From positions 620,001 to 684,000 of the forward strand of contig NZ_JASZYG010000002.1 in the NCBI RefSeq assembly GCF_030317105.1: DNA of 64,000 nt, written 5' to 3'. Position numbers and translations under genes: made by a program. The notes under the pieces are model-generated. The model made no database searches. It was not told the origin of the DNA and saw only the letters and a list, made by a program, of their open reading frames with translations. This DNA is from Variovorax brevis. GTDB taxonomy: Bacteria; Pseudomonadota; Gammaproteobacteria; Burkholderiales; Burkholderiaceae_C. Shown here in pieces: positions 8,515 to 17,487 of the stretch (positions within the stretch are counted from its first letter, which is position 1; every line of letters begins with the position of its first letter).

Positions 8515-10248
8515 CTACTTCAATGCCGCCATCAAGCCCGCAATGCCAATCCCCACCGCCGCGAGCGCATCGCCGGCGATCAGCCCGCCGCCAAACAGCG
8601 AAACGCCGCTCATGTCTTGCGGAAGGTCGCGTTGTCTCGCGGACGCACGCGCTGTCAGCAGGCTGCCGACGACCCCGCCCGCCCCGAGCCAGAGCGCCGT
8701 CGGCAAGTTGACGAAGCCGCCGAATGACAAGGCGTAGGGAGAGGGAAGCACAATGGCGTCCAGCACGAAACTGCGCGGGCGCAGCCACTTGCGCAACACC
8801 TCGATCACGAGGCCGGCCGCGATGCCCACCCCAATGGCGACGCGCTGGAACGGCAGGTCCTCCGTCAGGCTGCGCAGCACGCCCACGAACTTGTACGTCA
8901 TCGCGGAACTCCAGCCGGCGGGCTGCTGATCGGCCTTGAGCATCGTCTGGTCCTGCAGCAGGGCAGGATAGGCACTCATGAACAGCCGCGCGAACACCAC
9001 GGCCAGCACCGCGCCCACGACGATCCCCAGCACCTGGTAGCGAAACTGCGGCACGCGCGGCGTGCCGAGCCGCCAGCCGGTGGAACGGTCTTGCTGCATG
9101 TCGCAGGCCACGCTGGTCGCCACCAGCAGCACCGCGCCCGCCATCAGGCCCACGCCCGGATCCCTCAAGCCCAAGGCGGCAAGGATGACGACCGTCACCA
9201 CGAATGCTGAGGAGATCGGATTGGAGTCGCTGACCCCGACCGAGATACCGTTGACCAGGGCGAAGACAAACACCAGCGCCACCGCCAGCAGCAGGAAGAA
9301 GACCGGCTGCCCCAGCAACCAGTGGCCGCAGGCCACGGTGGCCGCTGCCCAGAAGGCCACCCACAGCACCAGGCGGACGTTGTTCACGCGGCGCCAGTCG
9401 TCAACGGGGCGCGGTGCTTCAACCCGTGCAGCCTTCCGTCGCGCGCGGGGCAGGGCGCGCGCAAAGATCAGCGTCAGGTCGACCAGCGCCGCGCCCATGA
9501 TCGCGCCCAGCGCGATGAGGAACATGATCTTGCGCGGCGGGTCGCCCGCCTGCAGCCACCCGATCCGGATGAAGTACGGCTGCAGCGCCACGCCGATCAA
9601 CCCGCCCACCACCGCGGGGATGCCGATGCGCGCGCCGACGACGAGCCCTGCGCCGAAGGTGGAGGCCGACAGTTCGACGGCGCCCATCCACTGCAAGCGG
9701 CCTGCAGACAGTCCCGTGGCCAGTCCCAGCGCAACCCCACTGCCGAGTTGCCGCACCGAGCGACGCAGCAGTGCGGTGTCGGTCAATGCCCGCAAGATGT
9801 TCGCGACGGCCAGCCCCGAAGGAAAAACCAGCTGCATGCGATCGACCAGAACCGGCGTGTAGAGCATGCCCACGCCCACGCCGAACATGCCGATGCACGC
9901 AAGGTACAAGGCCATCTGCCAGCCCGGCGGCTGTGGTAGGCCCATCCACACCATGGCCTGCAGCAGCACGCCCATCCCGCTCATGCTGGCGACCGAAGCG
10001 GCCGCCGTCTGGACGTAGTTGGCACCATGCCGCCCTGAGGCGCCGTAGCCCGCGGTGACGGCGGAGCCGAGCAGCCCCGCCAGCACCTGGCCGCCAACGA
10101 AAAAGCCCAGCGAGAAATTCATGTAGGCCGCCGTCACGCCGGCCAGCGGGCCCAGCACCAGCATGCCCGTGGCCGCCAGCATCAGGTGATAGGTCCAGCT
10201 GCCCTCGTCGGGCAGCCATCGCCAGCGTGCGCGCGGATGTTGCTTCAT
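8515..10248 (-). CDS. OPT-family oligopeptide/metal-chelate transporter
   Basis: About 577-aa integral membrane protein with at least twelve hydrophobic segments. Sequence features such as AYMNFSLGFFVGGQVLAGLLG near the N-terminus and NGISVGVSDSNPISSAFV in the second half fit bacterial OPT transporters, which import oligopeptides or metal chelates. I chose ATG 10248 (MKQHPRARW); a GTG at 10290 is possible, and neither has a good ribosome site. The gene lies 119 nt after the TonB-receptor gene on the same strand, so it could extend the upstream ECF-controlled operon or have its own promoter. Substrate unknown. Confidence 0.85.
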   Translation of the reverse strand: MKQHPRARWRWLPDEGSWTYHLMLAATGMLVLGPLAGVTAAYMNFSLGFFVGGQVLAGLLGSAVTAGYGASGRHGANYVQTAAASVASMSGMGVLLQAMVWMGLPQPPGWQMALYLACIGMFGVGVGMLYTPVLVDRMQLVFPSGLAVANILRALTDTALLRRSVRQLGSGVALGLATGLSAGRLQWMGAVELSASTFGAGLVVGARIGIPAVVGGLIGVALQPYFIRIGWLQAGDPPRKIMFLIALGAIMGAALVDLTLIFARALPRARRKAARVEAPRPVDDWRRVNNVRLVLWVAFWAAATVACGHWLLGQPVFFLLLAVALVFVFALVNGISVGVSDSNPISSAFVVTVVILAALGLRDPGVGLMAGAVLLVATSVACDMQQDRSTGWRLGTPRVPQFRYQVLGIVVGAVLAVVFARLFMSAYPALLQDQTMLKADQQPAGWSSAMTYKFVGVLRSLTEDLPFQRVAIGVGIAAGLVIEVLRKWLRPRSFVLDAIVLPSPYALSFGGFVNLPTALWLGAGGVVGSLLTARASARQRDLPQDMSGVSLFGGGLIAGDALAAVGIGIAGLMAALK

Positions 10249-10367
10249 GAATTTCGCGGAACCGCCGGTGTCTGGAACAGGGACGAACACGATAACCGCC
10301 CGGCGATTTCATGGCGAGTTGATCTACCCGACGAAAGGCATCTCCGGGCCATGCGTCGGCGCAGGCG

Positions 10368-12497
10368 CTAGAACGTCCACTTCGCCGTGATGCGAGCGCT
10401 TCGTGGTTCCATCGGGTGAATGTGGCGATCCTCGATGCCCGAGCCGCAAGCGCCGCTGGCTACTTCGCCGGCAGTGCACGAGGCGTAGAAATACTCGATG
10501 TCGTTGCCCTTGTTGCCTGCGATGTTGAACACGTCCAGGCCCAGTGTCAGGTTCTTGTTGACGGCGTAGCGCGCACCGAAGTTGAGCACGGTGTTGCCTT
10601 GCGAGCGGACCGTGTTCAAGGTGTCCAGCGCGCGGGGACCGAGGTAGCGCAGCCACAGCGAGCCGCTCCATGGGCCCTGGATGTAGGTCAGGCCTGTGGC
10701 CAGCACGCTCTCGGCAGCGTTGTCCACGTAGTTGCCTTCGCCCTCCGGCGCCACGCCGCGGAACCTGGCGCGTGACAGCGCCGCATCGACCTCGAAACGC
10801 CAGGCGTCGTTCAGCCTCCATCGGGCCGTCAACTCGACGCCGCTGCGTTGGCTCGCGCGGCCGGGCTCGGTCGTGCCGGCGTCGCCCACGTAGACGAGTT
10901 CTGAATCAAGACGGAGTTGCCACAGGGCAATGGTCGTGCTCAAGGCATCGTTGGGCTGGAAGCGCCAGCCGAGTTCGGAGCCCGTTCCCTTGACGAGCGC
11001 GGGCACGCGGTCGGCCGGCAGGCCCGATTGCGGGTCGGTCGTGATGGTTGCGCCGCGCACGTCATTGCTGTGAAAGCCGACGCCTGCATTCAGGTAGAAC
11101 TCGTTCTGCGGATTCAGCGTGAAGATGAGGCCCGCCTTGGGGCTGGCGAGCGAGTCGTGCCCCTTGCCGCTGTTGCCCGGTCCGTACACGGGCTCGCGAC
11201 CCTGCACGTCGTAGCGCAGCAGGTCGCCGCGAAGGCCCACATAGCCGCGCCAGCGCTCGCTGAAGTTCACAAGCTGTTGCCCGTAGATGGAAAAGAGGTC
11301 TTGCGACACTTCGTCGTTGCGCACCGTCGAGAGTCGCTCGCGCGCCTGCGTGTTGTACAGGCCCACTTCGCCGATGCGGTCGCCGCGCCACTGCGCCCCG
11401 AAGCTCAACACGCCGTCGAGCCCGCCGATCTTGTTGGGCATGGTGTGCGACGCCAGGGCACCGAAGACATTGCGCCGGTCGGTCTGCTCGAACTGGTCGC
11501 CGTTCACCGGGTTGTTCAGGAAGTAGGTGAAGTCGGAGAAAAGGTCGAAGCGATAGTTGATGGCGTAGGCGCTGATGTTCGTCTCGCCGGCCGCGCTCTT
11601 GTTGAACCATTTGCCTGAAAGGCTCACCCGCTGCGTCTCGCCGCCGTCGGTGGGGTTGAGCGAGCCGAAGCGCGGCAACTGGCCGCTGTCGATGAGGCGT
11701 TGCGGCACCTGGTCCGTCGAGGTCCAGGTGCTCTTGTAGGCCATGCCCGTGATGCTGAAGCCTTGCACGGGCGAGCCCTGCGAATAGCGAAGCACGGCGT
11801 TGGCCTTTTTGAGGTTTTCCGGCACGTCCCATGGTCCGTCGTTGCCGACCAGTTCGACGGCGCCCAGCCAAGTCTGGTCTTGCACGGTGCGCGAACCGGC
11901 GGCCAGCAGGCGCTGGTAGTGGTTGGAGCCCAGCGTGAGCTGTGCAAACGGCGCATCGAGCACGCTGAAATAGTCAAGCGATGCACTGCCGGCCAGCGAG
12001 AAGTCGCCGTTGTCGGCAAAGTACGGCCCCTTGCGGTAGCTCACGCCAGAAACCAGCTCCGGGATGAGGAAGTTGAGGTCGGCAAAGCCTTGGCCGTGCC
12101 CATGCGTGGGCATGTTCACTTGCATGCCATCGACCTTCATCGAGAAGTCGGTGCCGTGGTCCAGGTTGAAGCCGCGCAGGAAGTACTGGTTGGCCTTGCC
12201 GTCGCCCGAGTGCTGGGTGGCGACCACGCCCGGCACCGATTCGATGATGTCGCCGGGCCGCAGCTTGGGGCGGGCCTGGAACACCTCGCGTTCGGCCGCG
12301 CCTTCGCTGGCGCTGTCGGCCAGGCCAATCGAGGCGTCACGCGGCCCGCTGACGACGATTTCGGGCAGGTGCGCTTCCTGCGCGCAGGCCGCAGCGCTGC
12401 CGAACGCGACGCCCAGCAAGAGCTGGCGTGGACGTGGGCGTGGCCGGGCGAGGGGGTTCATGGCAGAAGACGACATCCAGAAGCAAAAAGCCCGCAT
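10368..12497 (-). CDS. TonB-dependent outer-membrane receptor
   Basis: 709 aa. After a signal-like N-terminus there is a plug domain (LRPGDIIESVPGVVATQHSG, then QYFLRGFNLDHGTDFSMKVDGM), followed by a long beta-barrel, ending in a terminal Phe (SARITAKWTF) as outer-membrane beta-barrels do. Start ATG 12497 has GGGGAG 6 nt upstream and is preferred over ATG 12461, which lacks a ribosome site. It is the last gene of the DUF4331-HupE operon. HupE/UreJ relatives are linked to nickel or other metals, so a metal chelate is a reasonable guess for the ligand. Histidines cluster near MQVNMPTHGHGQGF, which could contact metal. Confidence 0.92.
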   Translation of the reverse strand: MRAFCFWMSSSAMNPLARPRPRPRQLLLGVAFGSAAACAQEAHLPEIVVSGPRDASIGLADSASEGAAEREVFQARPKLRPGDIIESVPGVVATQHSGDGKANQYFLRGFNLDHGTDFSMKVDGMQVNMPTHGHGQGFADLNFLIPELVSGVSYRKGPYFADNGDFSLAGSASLDYFSVLDAPFAQLTLGSNHYQRLLAAGSRTVQDQTWLGAVELVGNDGPWDVPENLKKANAVLRYSQGSPVQGFSITGMAYKSTWTSTDQVPQRLIDSGQLPRFGSLNPTDGGETQRVSLSGKWFNKSAAGETNISAYAINYRFDLFSDFTYFLNNPVNGDQFEQTDRRNVFGALASHTMPNKIGGLDGVLSFGAQWRGDRIGEVGLYNTQARERLSTVRNDEVSQDLFSIYGQQLVNFSERWRGYVGLRGDLLRYDVQGREPVYGPGNSGKGHDSLASPKAGLIFTLNPQNEFYLNAGVGFHSNDVRGATITTDPQSGLPADRVPALVKGTGSELGWRFQPNDALSTTIALWQLRLDSELVYVGDAGTTEPGRASQRSGVELTARWRLNDAWRFEVDAALSRARFRGVAPEGEGNYVDNAAESVLATGLTYIQGPWSGSLWLRYLGPRALDTLNTVRSQGNTVLNFGARYAVNKNLTLGLDVFNIAGNKGNDIEYFYASCTAGEVASGACGSGIEDRHIHPMEPRSARITAKWTF

Positions 12498-12551
12498 TGT
12501 TCACTCCCCAAACGACCCCACGGCTGTCCGCGATCTTTTCAACTGAAAAGT

Positions 12552-13775
12552 TCAAGAGAAAGGCAACACCTGGACATCCAGCACGCGCTCGAAGAACCAG
12601 ATCGAGGCAAGCAGCATCGCAGCGACCGACCCGCCCTGGAGCAGCAGCGGCTGGTAGCAGCGCCAGCGGCGCACGGCCAGCAGCGTGCCCAGTGCGGCAA
12701 ACACGACGACGAGTTGTCCGGCCTCCACGCCCAGGTTGAACTGGAGCAGCGCGACGACGAAGCCGCGCACCGGAAGTTCCAGTTCGGCCAGCGCACCGGC
12801 AAAGCCGAAGCCGTGGATGAGGCCAAACAGAAAACTGAACAGCTTGCGCCGCCCGCGCAGCAAGGGATAGATGTTGTCGACCGCGGCCAGCATGATCGTG
12901 ACGGCGATGGCCGGTTCCACCACGCGGGGCGAAATGGTCACGAGCTTGAGGCCCGCCAGCGCCAGCGTCAGCGAGTGGGCCACGGTGAACATGGTGACGA
13001 TGCCCAGCATCGGCCACACCGCCTCACGCCAGGTCACCACCGGTTTCCATCCGCCTTGCCGGCGCCGCAGCACGGCGGGCAGCAGGAGACAGAGCAGGAA
13101 CAGGATGTGGTCGTAGCCAATCAGGATGTGATGGATGCCGTCCTGAAACAGGCTGGTGTTGGCTGGCAAGGAATTGGAGGCGACTGCGCCGCGTGCGTCG
13201 CCGGGCGAAGTGCGGGGCCAGTCGACGGTGATTGGCCCGGCTGCGGGGTCGAGGGAGCGCAGGATCGGATCGTGGCTTTCGCGCTGTTCAATGCGCAGCA
13301 AGCCGCGGTGCGTGGGATCGACTTCGCGCAGCAGCCGGTAGTCGATGTCCAGCCCTGCCGCGATGTCGCATCGTGCCTTGAACTCGAACACGAGGTAGGC
13401 GCCATCGATGCGATCTTCCACTGCGGGTGCACTGGCTTCGGCCATCGCGCAACGACCTTGCTGCAGGCGAAGGCGTGGCAGCGCATAGGCGCGGATGTCG
13501 TCCATGCGGGACTGCACCTCACCCCATGTCAGTTTGCGGTCGCCGTTGCGGTCCAGGTCGAGGACGGCATCGAGATCGCGCAGCGCAATGTCCCAGCGCA
13601 GCTCGACAGTGTCCGCGGTGGCGCGTAGCTGAAGGTAGGCGTCGCTGGCCTTGTGCGCGTGGGCTGGGCGAGTGCCGCATGCGAGCGCAATGAAGAGCAG
13701 GGCGAGGGCGCATCTGCAAGCCCACCGCGCAATCGAAGCGCGCGTGCGATCAGGGGATGGCATCGATGCGTGCAT
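12552..13775 (-). CDS. HupE/UreJ-family membrane protein with EF-hand-like loop
   Basis: 407 aa. A signal peptide (residues 1-40, ending RPAHA) leads into a roughly 165-residue extracytoplasmic domain with a textbook 12-residue EF-hand loop, DRNGDRKLTWGE at about residues 75-86. The C-terminal half has six or seven hydrophobic segments with the family histidine motifs HHILIGYDHILFL and FGLIHGFGFA. HupE/UreJ proteins are linked to nickel/cobalt uptake for hydrogenase and urease, but no such enzyme is present here. ATG 13775 has AGGA 7 nt upstream and the gene overlaps the TPR gene by 26 nt, implying translational coupling. Confidence 0.85.
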   Translation of the reverse strand: MHASMPSPDRTRASIARWACRCALALLFIALACGTRPAHAHKASDAYLQLRATADTVELRWDIALRDLDAVLDLDRNGDRKLTWGEVQSRMDDIRAYALPRLRLQQGRCAMAEASAPAVEDRIDGAYLVFEFKARCDIAAGLDIDYRLLREVDPTHRGLLRIEQRESHDPILRSLDPAAGPITVDWPRTSPGDARGAVASNSLPANTSLFQDGIHHILIGYDHILFLLCLLLPAVLRRRQGGWKPVVTWREAVWPMLGIVTMFTVAHSLTLALAGLKLVTISPRVVEPAIAVTIMLAAVDNIYPLLRGRRKLFSFLFGLIHGFGFAGALAELELPVRGFVVALLQFNLGVEAGQLVVVFAALGTLLAVRRWRCYQPLLLQGGSVAAMLLASIWFFERVLDVQVLPFS

Positions 13776-14973
13776 CGCGCAGTCCTGTCTGTTGCATCAA
13801 GGTGCGCACTTCCCTGCGAGCCCCGTCGTCGTGGGTTGCTGCGGCGGCGCGTGCAAGCAGCAGCATGTCGATCGGCTCGCGCTGCACGCGGACATTCGCG
13901 CGGGCCAGTTCCAGGGCGCGCCTTGAATCGCCCAGGACGTCGAGCGCAAAGAGCGCTCCTTCACGCGCGTGCACGCTCGCGTTGCCTGGTCGCAGCGCGG
14001 CGGCGTCGAACCGGGCCTGCAGTTCCCGGACGTCGTCGGTGAAGTTGTCGTTGGCCTGCGTGGTGCTGGCTTTCTGCGTTGGCGTGCGTTGCCTGGCAAT
14101 GGCCAGGCGCAGCAGGACGGCATCGCTGCGCGGCTCGTTGCGCAGCAGCGGCGCCACTTCACCCGGGCGCCCCGCCTGCAGCAGGAAGTCGCTGTAGGCG
14201 AGCAGCAGATAGCCCGAGCGTTCGGCTTGCAGCGCCTGCCGGTACGCGGCTTCGGCGGCGGCCGGACGGCCTGCGAGTTCCTCGACTTCAGCCAAGGTGG
14301 TGAGGAGCCACTGGCGCGTGCCCGCCTGCTGCGCGCCTTGCAGCATGGGTGTCGCAAGCAGGTCGCGCAGGGCCTCGCGCGCCGGGGCATGGGCGCCTCG
14401 CAGGGCGGCGTTTTCGGCCTGGCACGCCACGCCGTAGAGGGCAGGCCCGGCACGTCCGAGCGCACGGCATGCGGCGTCGGATTCGTTGTAGCGCCCGCGC
14501 ACGCGAAGTATGGTGGCCAGGGTGATCCACGCCTGCGCGTTGGCGGGCTGGCGCGCCAGTGCTGTCTTGAGCGTGGCTTCGGCGCTGTCGAAATCATGCA
14601 GGAACTGCGCAACGGTGGCGCGCATCACGAGGATGGCGGCGGGCGTGCCGGCAGCAGGTCCGTCCCACGCTTGCAATGCGCCCATGGCGTAGCCTGCGTA
14701 GCGGGCGTCACCCTGGCTTCGCGCCAGTTCAAGGTAAGCCTGCGCCGCGGCAATGGCCGTCGCCTCGTCCCTGGGGCGCTGGGCGAGTGCGTTGCGCAGT
14801 TGGCGCTGCTCGCGCGACCAGCCAGAGATGGTGGGCAGGGTCTCGACCACGGCGTCCTCGCTCGAGGGAACGCGCGGTGTCGCGCCGCCTGGCGCAGACA
14901 CCGCCAGCAGCACCGACGCGATCACGCTCCATCGCACCAGGGCGCACGCCAGCGGACGGCCCTTGCACATCAT
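13750..14973 (-). CDS. Exported tetratricopeptide-repeat protein
   Basis: 407 aa with an N-terminal signal-like segment (VIASVLLAVSAPGGATP) and several TPR-like helix pairs, for example EATLKTALARQPANAQAWITLATI and AEAAYRQALQAERSGYLLLAYSDFL. TPR proteins act as scaffolds; the partner here is unknown but likely another envelope protein of the operon. The start overlaps the stop of the lipoprotein gene (ATGA), and the end overlaps hupE-like, so the three are translated as a coupled unit. Confidence 0.82.
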   Translation of the reverse strand: MMCKGRPLACALVRWSVIASVLLAVSAPGGATPRVPSSEDAVVETLPTISGWSREQRQLRNALAQRPRDEATAIAAAQAYLELARSQGDARYAGYAMGALQAWDGPAAGTPAAILVMRATVAQFLHDFDSAEATLKTALARQPANAQAWITLATILRVRGRYNESDAACRALGRAGPALYGVACQAENAALRGAHAPAREALRDLLATPMLQGAQQAGTRQWLLTTLAEVEELAGRPAAAEAAYRQALQAERSGYLLLAYSDFLLQAGRPGEVAPLLRNEPRSDAVLLRLAIARQRTPTQKASTTQANDNFTDDVRELQARFDAAALRPGNASVHAREGALFALDVLGDSRRALELARANVRVQREPIDMLLLARAAAATHDDGARREVRTLMQQTGLRDARIDAIP

Positions 14974-15227
14974 GGCGTCGCCACGGGTTCCTTGGTGTCC
15001 GAGGTCGGCGGGGGATCGAAGGCGGACACATCGACAGGCTCGGCCGTGTCCAGCGCAGTCGCGACCAGATCCTTCACATAGGCCATGAACTTGTCGAGCG
15101 GGTCGTTCTGCCCGGGCGGGTTGGTCACCACCGGGGGCGGCCCGTGGTCGTGCCCACCGCCACCGCAGGCGGCAGCCAGAATTGCCGCGGCCAGCGGCAG
15201 GGCGAAGCGAAAGGTCTTGCGGTTCAT
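14970..15227 (-). CDS. Small His/Gly-rich lipoprotein
   Basis: 85 aa with a lipoprotein signal peptide ending in the lipobox LAAAC. The mature protein starts CGGGGHDHGPPP, a Gly/His stretch that could bind a metal ion, and is otherwise acidic and proline-rich. AAGGAG lies before ATG 15227. It sits between the DUF4331 gene (10 nt gap) and the TPR gene (4-nt overlap). Function unknown; metal handling is an inference from the HDH motif and neighbours. Confidence 0.75.
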   Translation of the reverse strand: MNRKTFRFALPLAAAILAAACGGGGHDHGPPPVVTNPPGQNDPLDKFMAYVKDLVATALDTAEPVDVSAFDPPPTSDTKEPVATP

Positions 15228-15237
15228 GCCGTGCTCC

Positions 15238-16719
15238 TTATTGCGCGCCGGGCAAGGGCGTCGTCAGGTACGGGAAGGCGTCGGGGAACTGCGTCGGGCT
15301 TTGCGCGGCCCCATCGGTGAGCATTGCAGCGCCGGCAGGTGCATCGGAAGGCTTGCAGCCGACCTTGAGCGCATCGCCCGCCCCGGTCGCCACGCACAGC
15401 GCGCCCATCGCAACGCGCAACTCGGCATCGACGATGTCGTCGCCCGGTCGCCGGCCGTTCGGGAAGCCCGCGTTGTCACCGGCCAGCACGCCGAGGTTGT
15501 TCTGGCTCGCCTTGGGGGTCGGCGCGACGGACGTGTTCAGGCGAAGCATTTCGGAGGCCTTCACGTTCGCCGGCTTGTTGACGCCCTCGACGCCCGTCAG
15601 GAATGCGGCCACGAGATCGGTGCGCGGAAAGTTGGTCGGTGCAACTGCGCCGGGGAACAGCGTCTGGATCAGCGCCGGCAAGGTCGGGTTGGTGACGTAG
15701 TCGGCAAACTGCCCGTCGTCCTTCGGCTTGGAGCTGTTGAACTTGTCCTTGTCCTTCAACCCGATGACCACTTCGTTGACCAGCGGCATGCCCAGGCGCG
15801 ACACCTGCGCCCACGGGCCGCCGTTGAGGGCCGTGGTGCCGTGCCCGCTCCTGGGCGGGCTGGCGATGAGCCGTCCCTGCCGGACGCTGGCCGTGGTCCA
15901 GCCACCGATGATGGGGCCGCCCGCGGTCACGCACGAAATGGGAACTTCGAGCGCCATGGTGGTGACGTTCTTGTTGGCCAAGGCATCCGGGTTGGCGCTG
16001 GACGAGCCGAGCGGGTTGAGGTTGATCAGGTCGAACACCTGGCCGAGCGCCACGCTGAACGGGTCTTTTCGCTGTCCCACGAACACGCGCCCCGGCGCGT
16101 CGCAGCCGGGGATGTTGACGGTGTAGAGGTGCTGGTTCGCATAGCTGGCGTAGCCCGCGGGTCCGCCAAAGGTCTTGTCGCCGATGTTGTCGGTCGGCTT
16201 GTCGAACACCGTGCCACCACCGCTCATGGAGACCGGCTCGACGACGCCCTTGCGGCGGTCGCCTCGCACGATGTCCAGCGTGTAGGTCTCGCGCAGGTTG
16301 CTCGTGGGCTGATTCGGCCCGGAGATGCCGCCGGCCTGCACCAGCGGAATGGACACCTGCTTGCCGGAGATGGGCAACTGGATGTCGCGCAGCTTGTTGG
16401 TGAAGCGGAAGCGGAAGGTGATGTCTTCCACCGCATCGCCGTTGATGTCGAGGTGGATCTCATAGAGCGCATCCGGATCCATCGAGAAATAGTTGGGACC
16501 GCCATAGGGACTCTGGTCGGGCTGGTAGTCCGCGATCAGCGTCACGTAGGCCTGGCGTCCCGGTTCATAGCTGCGGAACATGTAGAAGTCGGTGGCATCC
16601 ACCTTGGGCATGCCTGCAATGGAAGGCGCCTCGCGGTGGCTGGACGCAAGGGCGCCGGCGGTTGCAATCGCGCATGTGGCGAGCACGCCGAGTTGCACGG
16701 ATGGCTTCGGGAGTCTCAT
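15238..16719 (-). CDS. DUF4331-family exported protein
   Basis: About 493 aa. A signal peptide ending ALASS is followed at once by HREAPSIAGMPKVDATDFYMFRS, the characteristic opening of DUF4331 proteins, which are periplasmic or secreted and of unknown function. A calcium-loop-like DINGDAVED occurs near residue 95. ATG 16719 is chosen because GAGG lies 8 nt upstream; ATG 16725 is too close to that site. It is the first gene of the five-gene operon and is preceded by a putative ECF promoter identical to the one before the divergent sigma gene. Confidence 0.88.
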   Translation of the reverse strand: MRLPKPSVQLGVLATCAIATAGALASSHREAPSIAGMPKVDATDFYMFRSYEPGRQAYVTLIADYQPDQSPYGGPNYFSMDPDALYEIHLDINGDAVEDITFRFRFTNKLRDIQLPISGKQVSIPLVQAGGISGPNQPTSNLRETYTLDIVRGDRRKGVVEPVSMSGGGTVFDKPTDNIGDKTFGGPAGYASYANQHLYTVNIPGCDAPGRVFVGQRKDPFSVALGQVFDLINLNPLGSSSANPDALANKNVTTMALEVPISCVTAGGPIIGGWTTASVRQGRLIASPPRSGHGTTALNGGPWAQVSRLGMPLVNEVVIGLKDKDKFNSSKPKDDGQFADYVTNPTLPALIQTLFPGAVAPTNFPRTDLVAAFLTGVEGVNKPANVKASEMLRLNTSVAPTPKASQNNLGVLAGDNAGFPNGRRPGDDIVDAELRVAMGALCVATGAGDALKVGCKPSDAPAGAAMLTDGAAQSPTQFPDAFPYLTTPLPGAQ

Positions 16720-16794
16720 TGGCATCACCTCATTGGTCAGGTCGTGGATGGGCAGGGCCGGTGGATTCGCGTGCGAAAGCTCGGCCCTGTCACC

Positions 16795-16823
16795 AATACG
16801 CAGCGGGTGCTGCGGTGGATTCA
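16795..16823 (-). promoter_or_regulatory. Putative ECF-sigma promoter of the DUF4331 operon
   Basis: On the minus strand TGAATCC (16823-16817) is followed after exactly 16 nt by CGTATT (16800-16795). The same two blocks at the same spacing occur on the plus strand before the sigma gene. This leaves a leader of about 70 nt to ATG 16719. The two TGAATCC boxes form an 8-bp inverted repeat (16817-16824 and 16838-16845). Confidence 0.7.
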
Positions 16824-16838
16824 GAAATCTTGCGTTCC

Positions 16839-16867
16839 TGAATCCGCGCCGGCGGTTCGGGCGTATT
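16839..16867 (+). promoter_or_regulatory. Putative autoregulated ECF-sigma promoter
   Basis: TGAATCC (16839-16845), 16 nt, CGTATT (16862-16867), about 31 nt before the sigma-factor start codon. The match to the minus-strand copy in sequence and spacing suggests both are read by the ECF sigma factor encoded here. Confidence 0.7.
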
Positions 16868-16898
16868 CGTTGTGGGCGCCTTGGCCCACAATCCACCC

Positions 16899-17474
16899 AT
16901 GAGTGCCCCCAGCCTGGACGCCGAACTGATGGCATTGATCGACCGCGTCGGCCAACGCGACGAGACGGCGTTGCGCCTGCTCTACGACCGTACCGCTCCG
17001 CGGCTGCTGGGCTTGGCGATGCGCGTCGTGCGGCAGCGTGAATGGGCCGAGGACGTGCTGCAGGAGTCTTTCCTCACCATCTGGCGCGTGGCCGGCGACT
17101 ACCGCAGTTCGCTCAGCCCGCCGCTCGCGTGGATGGGCCTCATCGTGCGCAGCCGCTCGCTGGACCTGCTGCGCCGGCGCTCGGCCGAGCGCGCGCAACT
17201 CACGCAGGATCTCGATGAAACGATGGCCGACGCCCTGGTGTCAGACGCCGCCAGCCCGATGGATGCCGCGGACGCAAGCGAGCAGGCACAGGCACTGCAT
17301 CGATGCCTGCAGGAACTGGACGGCCGTCAACGCGAAGTGGTCAGCCTCGCCTGGCTGCATGACATGAGCCACGTTGAGCTTGCGGGGCAACTCGCGCTGC
17401 CGCTGGGCACCGTCAAGACATGGATAAGGCGCGCACTGGAGAAGCTGCGCAACTGCATGAAGCAATTTGCCTGA
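16899..17474 (+). CDS. ECF (group 4) RNA polymerase sigma factor
   Basis: 191 aa. Region 2 is visible at about residues 15-85 (ETALRLLYDRTAPRLLGLAM, then EWAEDVLQESFLTIWR) and region 4 near the C-terminus (LDGRQREVVSLAWLHDMSHVELA, LPLGTVKTWIRRAL). The family redirects RNA polymerase to a small regulon when released from its anti-sigma factor. ATG 16899 (MSAPSLDAELM) is preferred over an upstream start in the same frame that would begin at about the transcription start. Paired with an RskA-like anti-sigma gene 13 nt downstream and divergent from the DUF4331 operon, its likely target. Confidence 0.9.
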   Translation: MSAPSLDAELMALIDRVGQRDETALRLLYDRTAPRLLGLAMRVVRQREWAEDVLQESFLTIWRVAGDYRSSLSPPLAWMGLIVRSRSLDLLRRRSAERAQLTQDLDETMADALVSDAASPMDAADASEQAQALHRCLQELDGRQREVVSLAWLHDMSHVELAGQLALPLGTVKTWIRRALEKLRNCMKQFA

Positions 17475-17487
17475 CGAAGACCGGCGC

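Noticed and set aside
8459..9364. N-terminal extension of the DUF3616 frame into the OPT gene
   Set aside because: The extension overlaps the OPT coding region in another frame and does not look like a protein domain; the gene was cut to start after the OPT stop.
11700..13628. Plus-strand frame of 642 codons across the TonB-receptor and HupE genes
   Set aside because: It spans two well-supported opposite-strand genes and their gap; the protein has no domain signature.
12552..13775. Hydrogenase or urease accessory locus
   Set aside because: Only the HupE/UreJ-type protein is present; no hydrogenase or urease structural or maturation gene lies in the window.
15085..16902. Plus-strand frame of 605 codons antisense to the DUF4331 gene
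   Set aside because: Shadow of a gene with clear family start, signal peptide and promoter.
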